DNA of 64,000 nt, taken from DAISIL01 sp036822015. GTDB lineage: Bacteria > Bacteroidota > Bacteroidia > Cytophagales > Bernardetiaceae. The position numbers and the translations under genes are program-made. The notes below the pieces were generated by a model. The model made no database searches. It worked only from the letters and a program-made list of their open reading frames with translations, and was not told the origin of the DNA. Of the stretch, positions 17,679-25,811 are shown piece after piece. Where the stretch lies: NCBI GenBank assembly GCA_036822015.1, contig DAISIL010000008.1, positions 1-64,000 of the forward strand, given 5' to 3'. Each line of letters starts with the position of its first letter. Within the stretch, counting starts at the first letter, position 1.

Positions 17679-18326
17679 ATGGAAGGACAGATGATAGAGT
17701 CGGCACGCGAGTTATTTTTTCGTTACGGGATCAGGAGTGTAACGATGGATGAGCTAGCACGCCACCTTGGAGTCTCCAAAAAGACGCTCTATCAACATTT
17801 TAAGGACAAAGCCGATCTGGTAGCTGCCGTTACGCGCCTACAAATTGAGGAGGAGAGTTGCTTCATTGAGCAGGTTCAATCGGATAGCGATAACGCCATT
17901 GATGAGGTCATCAAGATCAGCGAATACGTGCGGGCGATGTTCCGACAATTTCATCCGTCTTTACTTTTTGACTTGCGCAAATACTACCCCAACTCCTGGC
18001 GGCTGTTCATCCAACACAAGCAAGGGCGTATGCTCCAAAGCATCGAAGCCAACATCGCACGGGGCATTCAGGAGGGTTTGTATCGGCAGGGCATCAACCC
18101 CAAGATTTTGGCGCGGGTCAGGATGGAACTCATCCAGATTACGCTGGATGCAGAGGTATTTTCTCCCACCGCTTTTGACCTTTGGGAGGTACAAGTGCAA
18201 GTTTTCGATCATTACGTACACGGCATCACCAGCCCCCAAGGGCGAAGCCTTTGGGAACAATACACACAAAACAGCCACCACTCATCCCCATTTATCTCCA
18301 AAAACACCGACACCGGAAATTTATGA
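17679..18326 (+). CDS. TetR/AcrR family transcriptional regulator
   Basis: This 215-residue protein has the family's N-terminal helix-turn-helix, residues about 5-50 (ARELFFRYGIRSVTMDELAR and HLGVSKKTLYQHFKDKADLV). The variable ligand-binding domain follows. An alternative start at ATG 17691 (MIESARELFF) is preceded by a GGAAGGA stretch and is equally possible. It overlaps the next gene by 4 bases (ATGA), so it is the first gene of the efflux operon and very likely represses it through the dyad at 17628-17663. The inducer is unknown but is probably a pump substrate. Confidence 0.94.
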   Translation: MEGQMIESARELFFRYGIRSVTMDELARHLGVSKKTLYQHFKDKADLVAAVTRLQIEEESCFIEQVQSDSDNAIDEVIKISEYVRAMFRQFHPSLLFDLRKYYPNSWRLFIQHKQGRMLQSIEANIARGIQEGLYRQGINPKILARVRMELIQITLDAEVFSPTAFDLWEVQVQVFDHYVHGITSPQGRSLWEQYTQNSHHSSPFISKNTDTGNL

Positions 18327-19693
18327 GCCGATTTTTTCATCTTTCCTGGATGGCATTTTTTCTGATCCCATCCCTGATCGCCCAAGAACCCGAGCAACAA
18401 GGCTACACCTTATCCCAGTGCGTAGCCTATGCCCTCGAGCATTCCGAACAAATCCAAAATGCCGAACTCGATAACCGCATCGCCCAGGCCAACGTCGGCG
18501 AAATTCGCGCCGTTGGGCTGCCGCAAGTCAATGCCAATCTGGCTTTGCAAGACAACTTCAAGGTACCGAAGGTATTCTTGCCTGGTGAGGTCATTGGCGG
18601 CGAACCCGGCACTTTCGTTCCGGTGGAGTTTCAGCCCCAATACGCCGGACAAGCCAATATCACCCTGACCCAACTGCTCTTTGATGGCTCCTACTTTCTG
18701 GGCCTCAAAGCGGCCAGCGTCTATACCGAACTCTCCCGCAAGGCTATCGTCCAAACCAAAATCGAACTGGCCGAGTCCATCGCCAAGGCGTTTTATGGTG
18801 TCCTCGTCAATCAAGAACGCCTCCAACTGATCGGACAAAACGAAGCACGCCTGGTGCAGTTGCATCAGGAGACGAAGGCTTTGTACGAAAATGGCTTTGC
18901 CGAAAAAATAGACGTAGATCGCGTACAAGTAACGCTCAACAACCTCCGCACCCAGAAAGCCAACTTCCAACGGGTACTTGACCTAAGCATGGGCTTGCTC
19001 AAGTTTCAGATGGGACTTAACTTAACAGAAAACATCCAGGTCGTCGGCAACCTCCGCGAGCTCACCCTAGAAGCCCCCCCACTCCTGGATCCAGGCGAGG
19101 CATTTTTGCAGCGCATCGAGTATGGCATCCTCCAAACCCAAAAGGAACTCGACCTGCTCAACCTCAAAAACTACCGGGTGCAGTACTTTCCCAACCTGGG
19201 TTTGTCGCTTTCCTATGGCTCCAACACCGGAACCAATGCCTTTGGCGATCTCTGGAAGTTTAACGATCAGTGGTTTGGCAATGGTTCTATCGGGCTGCAA
19301 CTCAACATCCCCATCTTCGATGGCCTCCGCAAAAAGTACCAAATCCAGGGTGCGCGCTTTGCTCTCCAAAAAACCGAAAACAACCTCCGACAGCTCGAAC
19401 GCACGACAGCTTTGCAGGTCTCACAAAGCTACCTAAGCCTCCAAAACGCCATCCAGACCCTCGAAGCCCAACGCCAAAACATGGAACTGGCTCAGGAAAT
19501 CTACCGCGTCGCTAACATCAAGTACCAGGAAGGAGTAGGCGCAAACCTAGAAGTCCTGGATGCCGAGACAGCCTACAAAGAAGCCGAAACCAACTACTAC
19601 GCCGCCCTATACGATGCCCTCATCGCCAAAACGGACTTGCAAAAAGCCCAAGGGACACTACTCAATGACCTCACCCAGACCACTAAGCCATGA
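18323..19693 (+). CDS. TolC family outer-membrane efflux protein
   Basis: The ATG at 18323 overlaps the tetR stop and gives 456 residues with a signal peptide (MSRFFHLSWMAFFLIPSLIA, then QEPEQQ). Two OEP repeats are seen: QCVAYALEHSEQIQNAELDN at the start, and a second half with NIKYQEGVGANLEVLDAETA. Residues about 70-100 hold a strand-rich insert. TolC-like trimers form the outer-membrane and periplasmic tunnel through which an RND pump exports substrate. The adaptor and pump genes follow in the same operon, completing the tripartite system. Confidence 0.95.
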   Translation: MSRFFHLSWMAFFLIPSLIAQEPEQQGYTLSQCVAYALEHSEQIQNAELDNRIAQANVGEIRAVGLPQVNANLALQDNFKVPKVFLPGEVIGGEPGTFVPVEFQPQYAGQANITLTQLLFDGSYFLGLKAASVYTELSRKAIVQTKIELAESIAKAFYGVLVNQERLQLIGQNEARLVQLHQETKALYENGFAEKIDVDRVQVTLNNLRTQKANFQRVLDLSMGLLKFQMGLNLTENIQVVGNLRELTLEAPPLLDPGEAFLQRIEYGILQTQKELDLLNLKNYRVQYFPNLGLSLSYGSNTGTNAFGDLWKFNDQWFGNGSIGLQLNIPIFDGLRKKYQIQGARFALQKTENNLRQLERTTALQVSQSYLSLQNAIQTLEAQRQNMELAQEIYRVANIKYQEGVGANLEVLDAETAYKEAETNYYAALYDALIAKTDLQKAQGTLLNDLTQTTKP

Positions 19694-19914
19694 TACCCTT
19701 ACCTTACGCACCCATCCTGCAACTGATCGGCCAACGCCTACACATCGTGCGTACCGAAATCGAACGCCTCGAACAACAACTTCGGTTTGGACAAAAGTTT
19801 GTGCATCTCGAAGAACTATCCCCACAACACAACCAACGCTTACAAGACCTACGCGCCGAACAGGACGAACTGGTCAAACTTTCTCAAACATTTTTTATGC
19901 AACATGGACGCTAA
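19690..19914 (+). CDS. Small coiled-coil protein inside the efflux operon
   Basis: This 74-residue frame starts at ATG 19690, overlapping the tolC-like stop (ATGA), and its stop TAA overlaps an optional start of the adaptor at 19904. The sequence is helical and charged, for example IVRTEIERLEQQLRFGQKFV and NQRLQDLRAEQDELVKLSQT, with a likely coiled coil over most of its length. It has no signal peptide or membrane segment, so a cytoplasmic protein is predicted. I do not recognise a family. The coupling on both sides supports a real gene; the alternative is a spacer frame in a polycistronic message. Confidence 0.6.
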   Translation: MIPLPYAPILQLIGQRLHIVRTEIERLEQQLRFGQKFVHLEELSPQHNQRLQDLRAEQDELVKLSQTFFMQHGR

Positions 19915-19921
19915 AGCCATC

Positions 19922-21103
19922 ATGAAAACCAACCCTTATCATTTCTTGCTTTGGATTGCCCTCATCGCTCTCATGGCCGCCTGCGGGGGAGCAAGCAAGC
20001 AACCCCTGACTACCGCCGAAAAAGAAGCCCAGCTCACCCAACTCCGGCAGTCTGTCGTCGAACTCCAAAACCAGATTCAGGAGCTAGAAGCCAGCATACG
20101 TGCCGAAAAAGGAGAGACCGCCGAGGATAACCTGCGTCGCATTACGGCCATTCGCCTGGAAACCAAAACGTTCCAGCACTTCATCGAAGTTCAGGGCAAT
20201 GTTACCTCGGATCAAAACGTACTCGTCAATCCCGAGATGTCAGGAACCATCACCCGCGTCCATGTACGGGAGGGCGACCGAGTATCGGCCGGGCAGACCC
20301 TGGCCACCCTCGATGATGCCATCTTGCGCAGTAATATCGCCGAACTCGAAAGCCGGCTAAGCCTCGCGCAACAAACCTTTGATCGTCAGAAAAATCTGTG
20401 GGATCAAAAAATTGGAACAGAAATGCAATTTTTGCAAGCCAAAAACCAAGTGGAAGTTCTCCAACGCAACATCGCCGTCCTGGAAGAACAACGCGCCAAA
20501 GCCAACGTAAAAGCACCCATCGCCGGCACGATCAATGAGGTCTTCGTAAACCAGGGTGAGATGGCCAACCCAGCCATGCCCGTTGCACGTATCGTGAGCC
20601 TCAGCCAGGTCAAGGTAGAAGCCGAAGTATCGGAACGCTACCTGCCCGTCATCCGAAAAGGGGACAAAATCACGCTGCATTTTCCGGTCTTGAACCAAAG
20701 CCAAGAAGCGATGATTGATTTTGTGGGCGACTATGTCGATGCCACCAACCGCACCTTCAAGGTACAGGCCCGCCTCAATAACCCCAAAGGCAGCATCAAA
20801 CCCAACATGATCGCAACGCTCAAAATCAACGACTTGACCCAAAAAGATGCCGTTGCCATCCCGCTCAACCTCATCCAGCAGAGTGCCGACGGTACAAAGT
20901 TTGTCTGGGTAGTTGCTCCCCAGGAGGGCAAGCAGATCGTCGAACGCCGTAACATCCGCCCGGGCATCGCATACGAAGGTATGGTACTGATTGAGGAAGG
21001 CCTGGGGGGCAACGAGACCCTTGTCGAGAAAGGATACAGCGAAGTTGTTGCCGGCGAAGAAGTCGTCATTATCCCCTCGGAGCCTACCGTAGCCATGGAC
21101 TAA
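19922..21103 (+). CDS. Efflux RND transporter periplasmic adaptor (lipoprotein)
   Basis: The ATG at 19922 gives 393 residues with a lipoprotein signal (MKTNPYHFLLWIALIALMAA before Cys). An ATG at 19904 is possible. A coiled coil follows the cysteine (residues about 32-65), then the biotinyl-lipoyl-like half (PEMSGTITRVHVREGDRVSA), the alpha-hairpin, the second lipoyl half (VKAPIAGTINEVFVNQGEMA) and beta-barrel and membrane-proximal domains. It links the inner-membrane pump to the TolC-like channel. The extra N-terminal coiled coil before the lipoyl domain is a noticeable feature. The pump gene begins 34 bases downstream. Confidence 0.95.
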   Translation: MKTNPYHFLLWIALIALMAACGGASKQPLTTAEKEAQLTQLRQSVVELQNQIQELEASIRAEKGETAEDNLRRITAIRLETKTFQHFIEVQGNVTSDQNVLVNPEMSGTITRVHVREGDRVSAGQTLATLDDAILRSNIAELESRLSLAQQTFDRQKNLWDQKIGTEMQFLQAKNQVEVLQRNIAVLEEQRAKANVKAPIAGTINEVFVNQGEMANPAMPVARIVSLSQVKVEAEVSERYLPVIRKGDKITLHFPVLNQSQEAMIDFVGDYVDATNRTFKVQARLNNPKGSIKPNMIATLKINDLTQKDAVAIPLNLIQQSADGTKFVWVVAPQEGKQIVERRNIRPGIAYEGMVLIEEGLGGNETLVEKGYSEVVAGEEVVIIPSEPTVAMD

Positions 21104-21137
21104 ACCCACCCCAAAAACACCAAAACGAAAGCATCCC

Positions 21138-24100
21138 ATGGAACCCTCACAAAAAAAGACCCGTAGTTTTTGGCTCTCTGATCTGGCACTCGATAACCGC
21201 ACAAGCGTCTTTATCTTATCCACGATCATTACAATTTTTGGCATTCTCTCGTACCAACAGACGGCTAAGGAACTCTTTCCCGAGATCGTGATGCCGCAGA
21301 TTTATATCAACACGATCTATCCCGGCAACTCACCGGCCGACATCGAAAACCTGATTACGCGCCCCATCGAAAAAGAAATCAAGTCGGTCAAGGGCGTAAC
21401 GGACATCAAGTCCACCTCCGTACAGGATGTCTCGGCTATCGTCGTTGAGTTTGAGGAAGATGTAGAGGTATCCAAAGCCCTCAACGACATCAAAGATGCC
21501 GTCGATAAGGCCAAATCCGAGCTGCCCTCTGACCTGGAAAACGACCCCAGCGTACAAGAACTCGACTTCTCCGAAACGCCCATCATGCTCATCAACCTTG
21601 CAGGGGAGTTTGAGGTCGATAAACTCAAAAAATACGCCGAGTACCTCGAAGACAAAATCGAAGAACTCACCGAAATATCCGAAGTGGAGATCACCGGAAG
21701 CGTCGATCGCGAGATCCAGATCAACGCCGACCTCCGCCGAATGGAGGCCATGATGGTTTCGTTTTCGGATATTGAGCAAGCGGTAGCCAACGAAAACCTG
21801 ACGCTTTCGGGCGGTAATATCCTGATGCGCGACAACCGCCGTTCGGTGCGCATTGTGGGAGAGTTCAAGACCGCCGAAGAGATTGCGGGTATCATCGTCA
21901 AATCCGAAAAGCAACGCCCGATCTACCTCCGCGACATCGCCGAAGTGGTGGATACCTACGAGGAACGCGAAGGCTATGCCCGCCTGGCCGGACCTGATTT
22001 TGCGACGGCCGGCAATGCTCCCGTGATCTCCTTGCTGGTCAAGAAACGCGGCGGCGAAAACCTGCTGCTGGCCGATGAAAAAATCAAGGACATCATCGCC
22101 AAAGCCCAACAAGAGGTCTTTCCCAAAAACCTCAAAGTGGTCATCACGAGTGAGCAATCGGATCAAATCCGCTCCCAGCTTTCCGACCTCCTGAACAGCA
22201 TCATCTCGGGTGTAATCCTGGTGGTGGCCGTCTTGTTGTTTTTTATGGGGCTACGCAATGCCCTTTTGGTGGGAGCAGCCATTCCGCTCTCCATGCTGAT
22301 AACGTTTATCGTTCTCAATTTCAGTGGTGTAACGATGAATATCGTCGTACTTTTCGCGCTCATCCTGGCTCTCGGGATGTTGGTGGATAACGCCATTGTG
22401 GTCATCGAAAACATCTATCGCCTGCTCGAAGAGGGGATGCCGCCCTTGCAGGCAGCCCGCGAAGGGGTAGGTGAGGTTGCGCTGCCGATTATTTTTTCTA
22501 CGGCCACGACGCTGGGGGCTTTTGTGCCGCTGGCTTTTTGGGGCGGCATTTTGGGTGAGTTTATGAAGTACATGCCAATCACGCTGATTATTGTCCTCTC
22601 GTCGTCTTTGTTTGTGGGGCTGGTCATCAATCCCGTGTTCACCAAAAACTTTGCTCGGGTCAAGAGTAAAGATACCGATTTGCCCAAACGCCAACGCCAG
22701 TCGCAGTGGCTTTCCTTAGCTGCTGTTGTGCTAAGTGCGGGCTTGTATGCGGGCATCTCTGCCGAAGCACTCACGATGAGCTATGCCCTGCCTAACCTCC
22801 TGATGACCTTCGCCTTGATTACTTTCCTGAACGTCTATCTACTCACGCCGGCCGCTGATTGGTTTCAGGGAACACTCCTGACACGCATCGAAAACATCTA
22901 TCTAGCCACCCTGCGCTTTTTCTTGAAGGGCTACCGTCCGGCACTGCTCACGGTAGGGATGTTTTTTGTGATGGCCGGCAGTGCCGTTTTGATGATCTCG
23001 AATGCGCCCGCCGTGGAGTTTTTTCCGCAAGGTGATCCCAATGAGGTTTATGTCTATGTCGAACTCCCCCTCGGGACAGACATCGAAAAAACCAACCGCT
23101 TTGTTCAGCAGATCGAGTCTCGGGTCTTTACTGCCCTGACCCCTTACAAGCCTATCGTCAAGTCCGTGATTACCAACGTCGGCGAAGCCACCAACGACCC
23201 TACCAAAGGCTCCTTGACTGGCGGCGGTGCCAAGTCGTATCGCAGCAAGCTCACCATTGCCTTCAAGGAGTTCAAGCTACGGGAAGGCATCAGCTCCTCC
23301 GAAGCCATGAACAGCGTCTCGGATGCTATCAAGGGCATCCCGGGTGCCAAAATCTCCCTCGGACGCGACGAGGGCGGCCCCCCAACCGGACGGCCACTCT
23401 CCATCGAAATCATCGGGGATGACTACACGGTACTGCTCCAAGAATCCGAAAAAGTCAAGAAAGCCATCGAGGCCTTGAAAATCCCGGGCATCGACCAGCT
23501 CGAAATCGAAGCCGAAACCGGTAAACCCGAACTGACGCTCAAAATAGACCGCGAAAAAGCCCGCAAATACGGACTCTCCACAGGTTTGATTGGCTCCACG
23601 ATACGGACGGCTCTCTTTGGAAAGGAAATCTCGAAGATCAAAGAAGGCGACGAGGATTATCCGATCCAGTTGCGCCTAGCCAGAGAATACCGCTACGACC
23701 TGGGCAGCCTCCTCAACCAGCGCATTTCCTTCCGCGACAACCAGGGCAAGATGCACCAAATCCCCATCTCGGCCGTCGCCGAAGTGGAGTACAGTACCGC
23801 CCTGGGAGAGATCAAACGCAAAGACCTCAACCGCCTGGTCATCGTGAGTTCCAACGTCAAGGAGGGCTACAACGCCAACGCCATCGTGGAGCAAGTCAAG
23901 GGCATGATGCGCAACTACGAACTCCCCGTAGGTTATACCTATCGCTTTGGAGGGGAGCAAGAGGAGCAAGCGAAGTCTTTGGCTTTCTTGAGCCGTGCCT
24001 TTGCCCTGGCTTTGGCGGCGATCTTCTTTTTGTTGGTCTCGCAGTTCAACTCCTTCACCAAGCCTTTCATTATCTTCATGTCGATTTTGTTCAGCACGAC

Positions 24101-24620
24101 GGGGGTTTTTCTGGGGCTGTTCATCTTCCGAGATAACTTCGTGATTATTATGACCAGCGTCGGGATCATCTCTTTGGCCGGGGTGGTCGTCAATAACGCC
24201 ATCGTCTTGATTGATTACATCGACTTGACCCGTGAGCGCAGGCGCAACGAGCTAGGCTTACAGGAGGGCGAGCGAATGCCGATGGATGAAATCATTACTT
24301 GTGTCGTGAAGGGAGGCTATACCCGTTTGCGCCCCGTTCTCTTGACCGCCATCACGACTGTTCTGGGGCTTTTGCCGCTGGCTACGGGCTTCAACATCGA
24401 CTTCTTCGGGCTATACGCCAACTTCGATCCCGATATTTTCATTGGGGGCGATAACGCTGCCGTCTGGGGGCCCATGGCCTGGACGGTCATCTACGGGCTT
24501 ACTTTTGCTACCTTCCTGACCCTTGTCGTTGTGCCGGCCATGTACGTGGTCGTCGATCAGCTGGGTGCCTTTTTTAGTCCTGGCGTAACCCGCACCACGA
24601 TTGCGGAGCAAGAGGACTAA
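21138..24620 (+). CDS. Efflux RND transporter permease (AcrB/MexB/HAE-like)
   Basis: This 1160-residue inner-membrane pump has 12 predicted helices in two repeats. The N-terminal helix FILSTIITIFGILSYQ is followed by the porter domain (TIYPGNSPADIENLITRPIE). Helix 4 has LILALGMLVDNAIVVIENIY, which holds the proton-relay aspartate(s), and the second half holds SLAGVVVNNAIVLIDYIDLT. It would export drugs or other amphiphiles by proton antiport together with the adaptor and TolC-like proteins. Length is slightly above AcrB because of insertions around residues 515-545 and near the C-terminus (about 1080-1105). Substrate cannot be told from sequence. A strong terminator follows. Confidence 0.96.
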   Translation: MEPSQKKTRSFWLSDLALDNRTSVFILSTIITIFGILSYQQTAKELFPEIVMPQIYINTIYPGNSPADIENLITRPIEKEIKSVKGVTDIKSTSVQDVSAIVVEFEEDVEVSKALNDIKDAVDKAKSELPSDLENDPSVQELDFSETPIMLINLAGEFEVDKLKKYAEYLEDKIEELTEISEVEITGSVDREIQINADLRRMEAMMVSFSDIEQAVANENLTLSGGNILMRDNRRSVRIVGEFKTAEEIAGIIVKSEKQRPIYLRDIAEVVDTYEEREGYARLAGPDFATAGNAPVISLLVKKRGGENLLLADEKIKDIIAKAQQEVFPKNLKVVITSEQSDQIRSQLSDLLNSIISGVILVVAVLLFFMGLRNALLVGAAIPLSMLITFIVLNFSGVTMNIVVLFALILALGMLVDNAIVVIENIYRLLEEGMPPLQAAREGVGEVALPIIFSTATTLGAFVPLAFWGGILGEFMKYMPITLIIVLSSSLFVGLVINPVFTKNFARVKSKDTDLPKRQRQSQWLSLAAVVLSAGLYAGISAEALTMSYALPNLLMTFALITFLNVYLLTPAADWFQGTLLTRIENIYLATLRFFLKGYRPALLTVGMFFVMAGSAVLMISNAPAVEFFPQGDPNEVYVYVELPLGTDIEKTNRFVQQIESRVFTALTPYKPIVKSVITNVGEATNDPTKGSLTGGGAKSYRSKLTIAFKEFKLREGISSSEAMNSVSDAIKGIPGAKISLGRDEGGPPTGRPLSIEIIGDDYTVLLQESEKVKKAIEALKIPGIDQLEIEAETGKPELTLKIDREKARKYGLSTGLIGSTIRTALFGKEISKIKEGDEDYPIQLRLAREYRYDLGSLLNQRISFRDNQGKMHQIPISAVAEVEYSTALGEIKRKDLNRLVIVSSNVKEGYNANAIVEQVKGMMRNYELPVGYTYRFGGEQEEQAKSLAFLSRAFALALAAIFFLLVSQFNSFTKPFIIFMSILFSTTGVFLGLFIFRDNFVIIMTSVGIISLAGVVVNNAIVLIDYIDLTRERRRNELGLQEGERMPMDEIITCVVKGGYTRLRPVLLTAITTVLGLLPLATGFNIDFFGLYANFDPDIFIGGDNAAVWGPMAWTVIYGLTFATFLTLVVVPAMYVVVDQLGAFFSPGVTRTTIAEQED

Positions 24621-24630
24621 ACCCTTTCTG

Positions 24631-24674
24631 CAAGAACGAACATTTCCTTCGGGAAATGTTCGTTCTTGTTTTTT
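24631..24674 (+). terminator. Strong terminator of the efflux operon
   Basis: A 17-base-pair perfect stem, 24631-24647 with 24652-24668, closes a TTCG tetraloop and is followed by six T residues. The T-run touches the stop codon of the converging sdpI-like gene. Confidence 0.93.
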
Positions 24675-25326
24675 ATGCGAGTCGGCCTTTGGTTACCAGA
24701 AATGGAACAGCACAGCCCATGATGGCATAACCCAAGAAAAAAGCCACATCTAGCGGCGGGCTAAGCCACCAGACCATAGGCAAGGCTAGCAATCCACCAC
24801 CCGTCCAGAGATAACCCAACAAACGGTTGGCCCTGCGCCAGGTCTGCTTATCGTCCGTGGCGATTTTGAGGCCAACAAACGAGTTAGGTTGAAGTTTGTG
24901 CATGTAGTTCCCCAAAAACATCAGCAACAGCACTACCCCCAACAAGACCACTTTTGTCGCATTGAAGGCATAACCCATGCTTTGCAGGATCACGACGGCC
25001 CACAAACCAAACATAAACAAGATGATCCCAGCATTGATGACCGGTAAGAGGCGGGCATTGCTTGGCGGCTGGTTGGGGTCTAATTTGGGTAAGACCGACA
25101 TCAAGAAAAACAACCAGACGTTCAGGATCGGCAAGAAGAGCAAACTCATCCACTTACTCCCAAAGCGGTCGGCTTCGCCGTAGGCGTTCCAGTGCATCGG
25201 GACGCGGTCGGGGAGTGCGTCGGCTAAAAACGGAAGGGCTAAAAACGGCAGCACCAAAAAAAACAGCGATAGCGCGTTTTGCTCGTGCCAGGAAGGCGGA
25301 TTAGGGGTGGTGGTCTTGGTTTCCAT
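24673..25326 (-). CDS. SdpI family membrane protein (DUF1648)
   Basis: This 217-residue protein has about six membrane helices. The N-terminal DUF1648 signature is seen (LPDRVPMHWNAYGEADRFGS), followed by an SdpI-like C-terminal half with FVGLKIATDDKQTWRRANRL. In Bacillus, SdpI confers immunity to the killing factor SdpC and controls the repressor SdpR. Here it overlaps the upstream ArsR-type regulator by 26 bases, reproducing the sdpRI gene order, but no SdpC-like toxin gene is near. Immunity is therefore only a family association; sensing of envelope stress is an alternative. Confidence 0.88.
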   Translation of the reverse strand: METKTTTPNPPSWHEQNALSLFFLVLPFLALPFLADALPDRVPMHWNAYGEADRFGSKWMSLLFLPILNVWLFFLMSVLPKLDPNQPPSNARLLPVINAGIILFMFGLWAVVILQSMGYAFNATKVVLLGVVLLLMFLGNYMHKLQPNSFVGLKIATDDKQTWRRANRLLGYLWTGGGLLALPMVWWLSPPLDVAFFLGYAIMGCAVPFLVTKGRLA

Positions 25327-25597
25327 GCGTGCTTGAGGGGTTTTGTTCTTGGAGATGGATAAGCCAACGAATCACCTCTTCGAGTACCGATGTGTGAAGG
25401 CTGTAATAGATGTACTGCCCTTTTTTTTCGCTGACCACCAGATCCGCCTGCCGAAGCAAATCCAGGTGATACGAAATACTGGGCTTGCTCATCTGAAAAT
25501 GCGCCGCAATCTGACCTGCCGTGAGGTCTTCGTCTTTGAGCAAATCCAGGATGTGCCGCCGTGTAGGGTCATCCAAAGCCTTGAAGATGGATTTCAT
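25301..25597 (-). CDS. ArsR family regulator, SdpR-like
   Basis: This 98-residue winged-helix repressor has residues 1-85 typical of the family: FKALDDPTRRHILDLLKDED, AGQIAAHFQMSKPSISYHLD and VVSEKKGQYIYYSLHTSVLE. No metal-binding cysteines are present, which fits SdpR rather than ArsR/SmtB sensors. The stop overlaps the SdpI-like start, so translation is coupled. Likely role: autorepression of the pair, released when the membrane partner sequesters it, by analogy with Bacillus. Confidence 0.92.
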   Translation of the reverse strand: MKSIFKALDDPTRRHILDLLKDEDLTAGQIAAHFQMSKPSISYHLDLLRQADLVVSEKKGQYIYYSLHTSVLEEVIRWLIHLQEQNPSSTHGNQDHHP

Positions 25598-25604
25598 CGA
25601 AAGG

Positions 25605-25618
25605 TAATTAGTGAATTA
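25605..25618 (-). promoter_or_regulatory. Possible SdpR-like operator
   Basis: TAATT-AGTG-AATTA is a short perfect dyad 7 bases upstream of the regulator's ATG, overlapping the place where its promoter should be. It is short and AT-rich, so it could be chance. Confidence 0.3.
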
Positions 25619-25724
25619 TCTAAATGAAATACGGAATTTTCCTGAAAAGTGTTTTTTTTTACACAAAAAAAACATGGGGAAAAAATTTTTTTCTGCTTTT
25701 GCCCTACAAAAAAGTCCTGAAAAT

Positions 25725-25754
25725 TACTTTTGTAAGCAATACTTACTACTTTTG
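25725..25754 (+). promoter_or_regulatory. Tandem -7 boxes before the FG-GAP gene
   Basis: TACTTTTG occurs at 25725-25732 and again at 25747-25754, both matching TAnnTTTG. A TTG at 25699-25701 lies 23 bases before the first. The ATG is 57 bases beyond the second box. Upstream, 25651-25672 is an AT-only hairpin-like run (GTTTTTTTT pairing with AAAAAAAAC). Confidence 0.5.
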
Positions 25755-25811
25755 CGATGATTGTATATTCAGGGTAATTCTCCATGAGATGACTCGCTAA
25801 CCAATTGGAAT

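Noticed and set aside
20357..22166. Long minus-strand frames opposite the efflux adaptor and pump genes
   Set aside because: They mirror the codons of well-identified RND proteins and show no domain.
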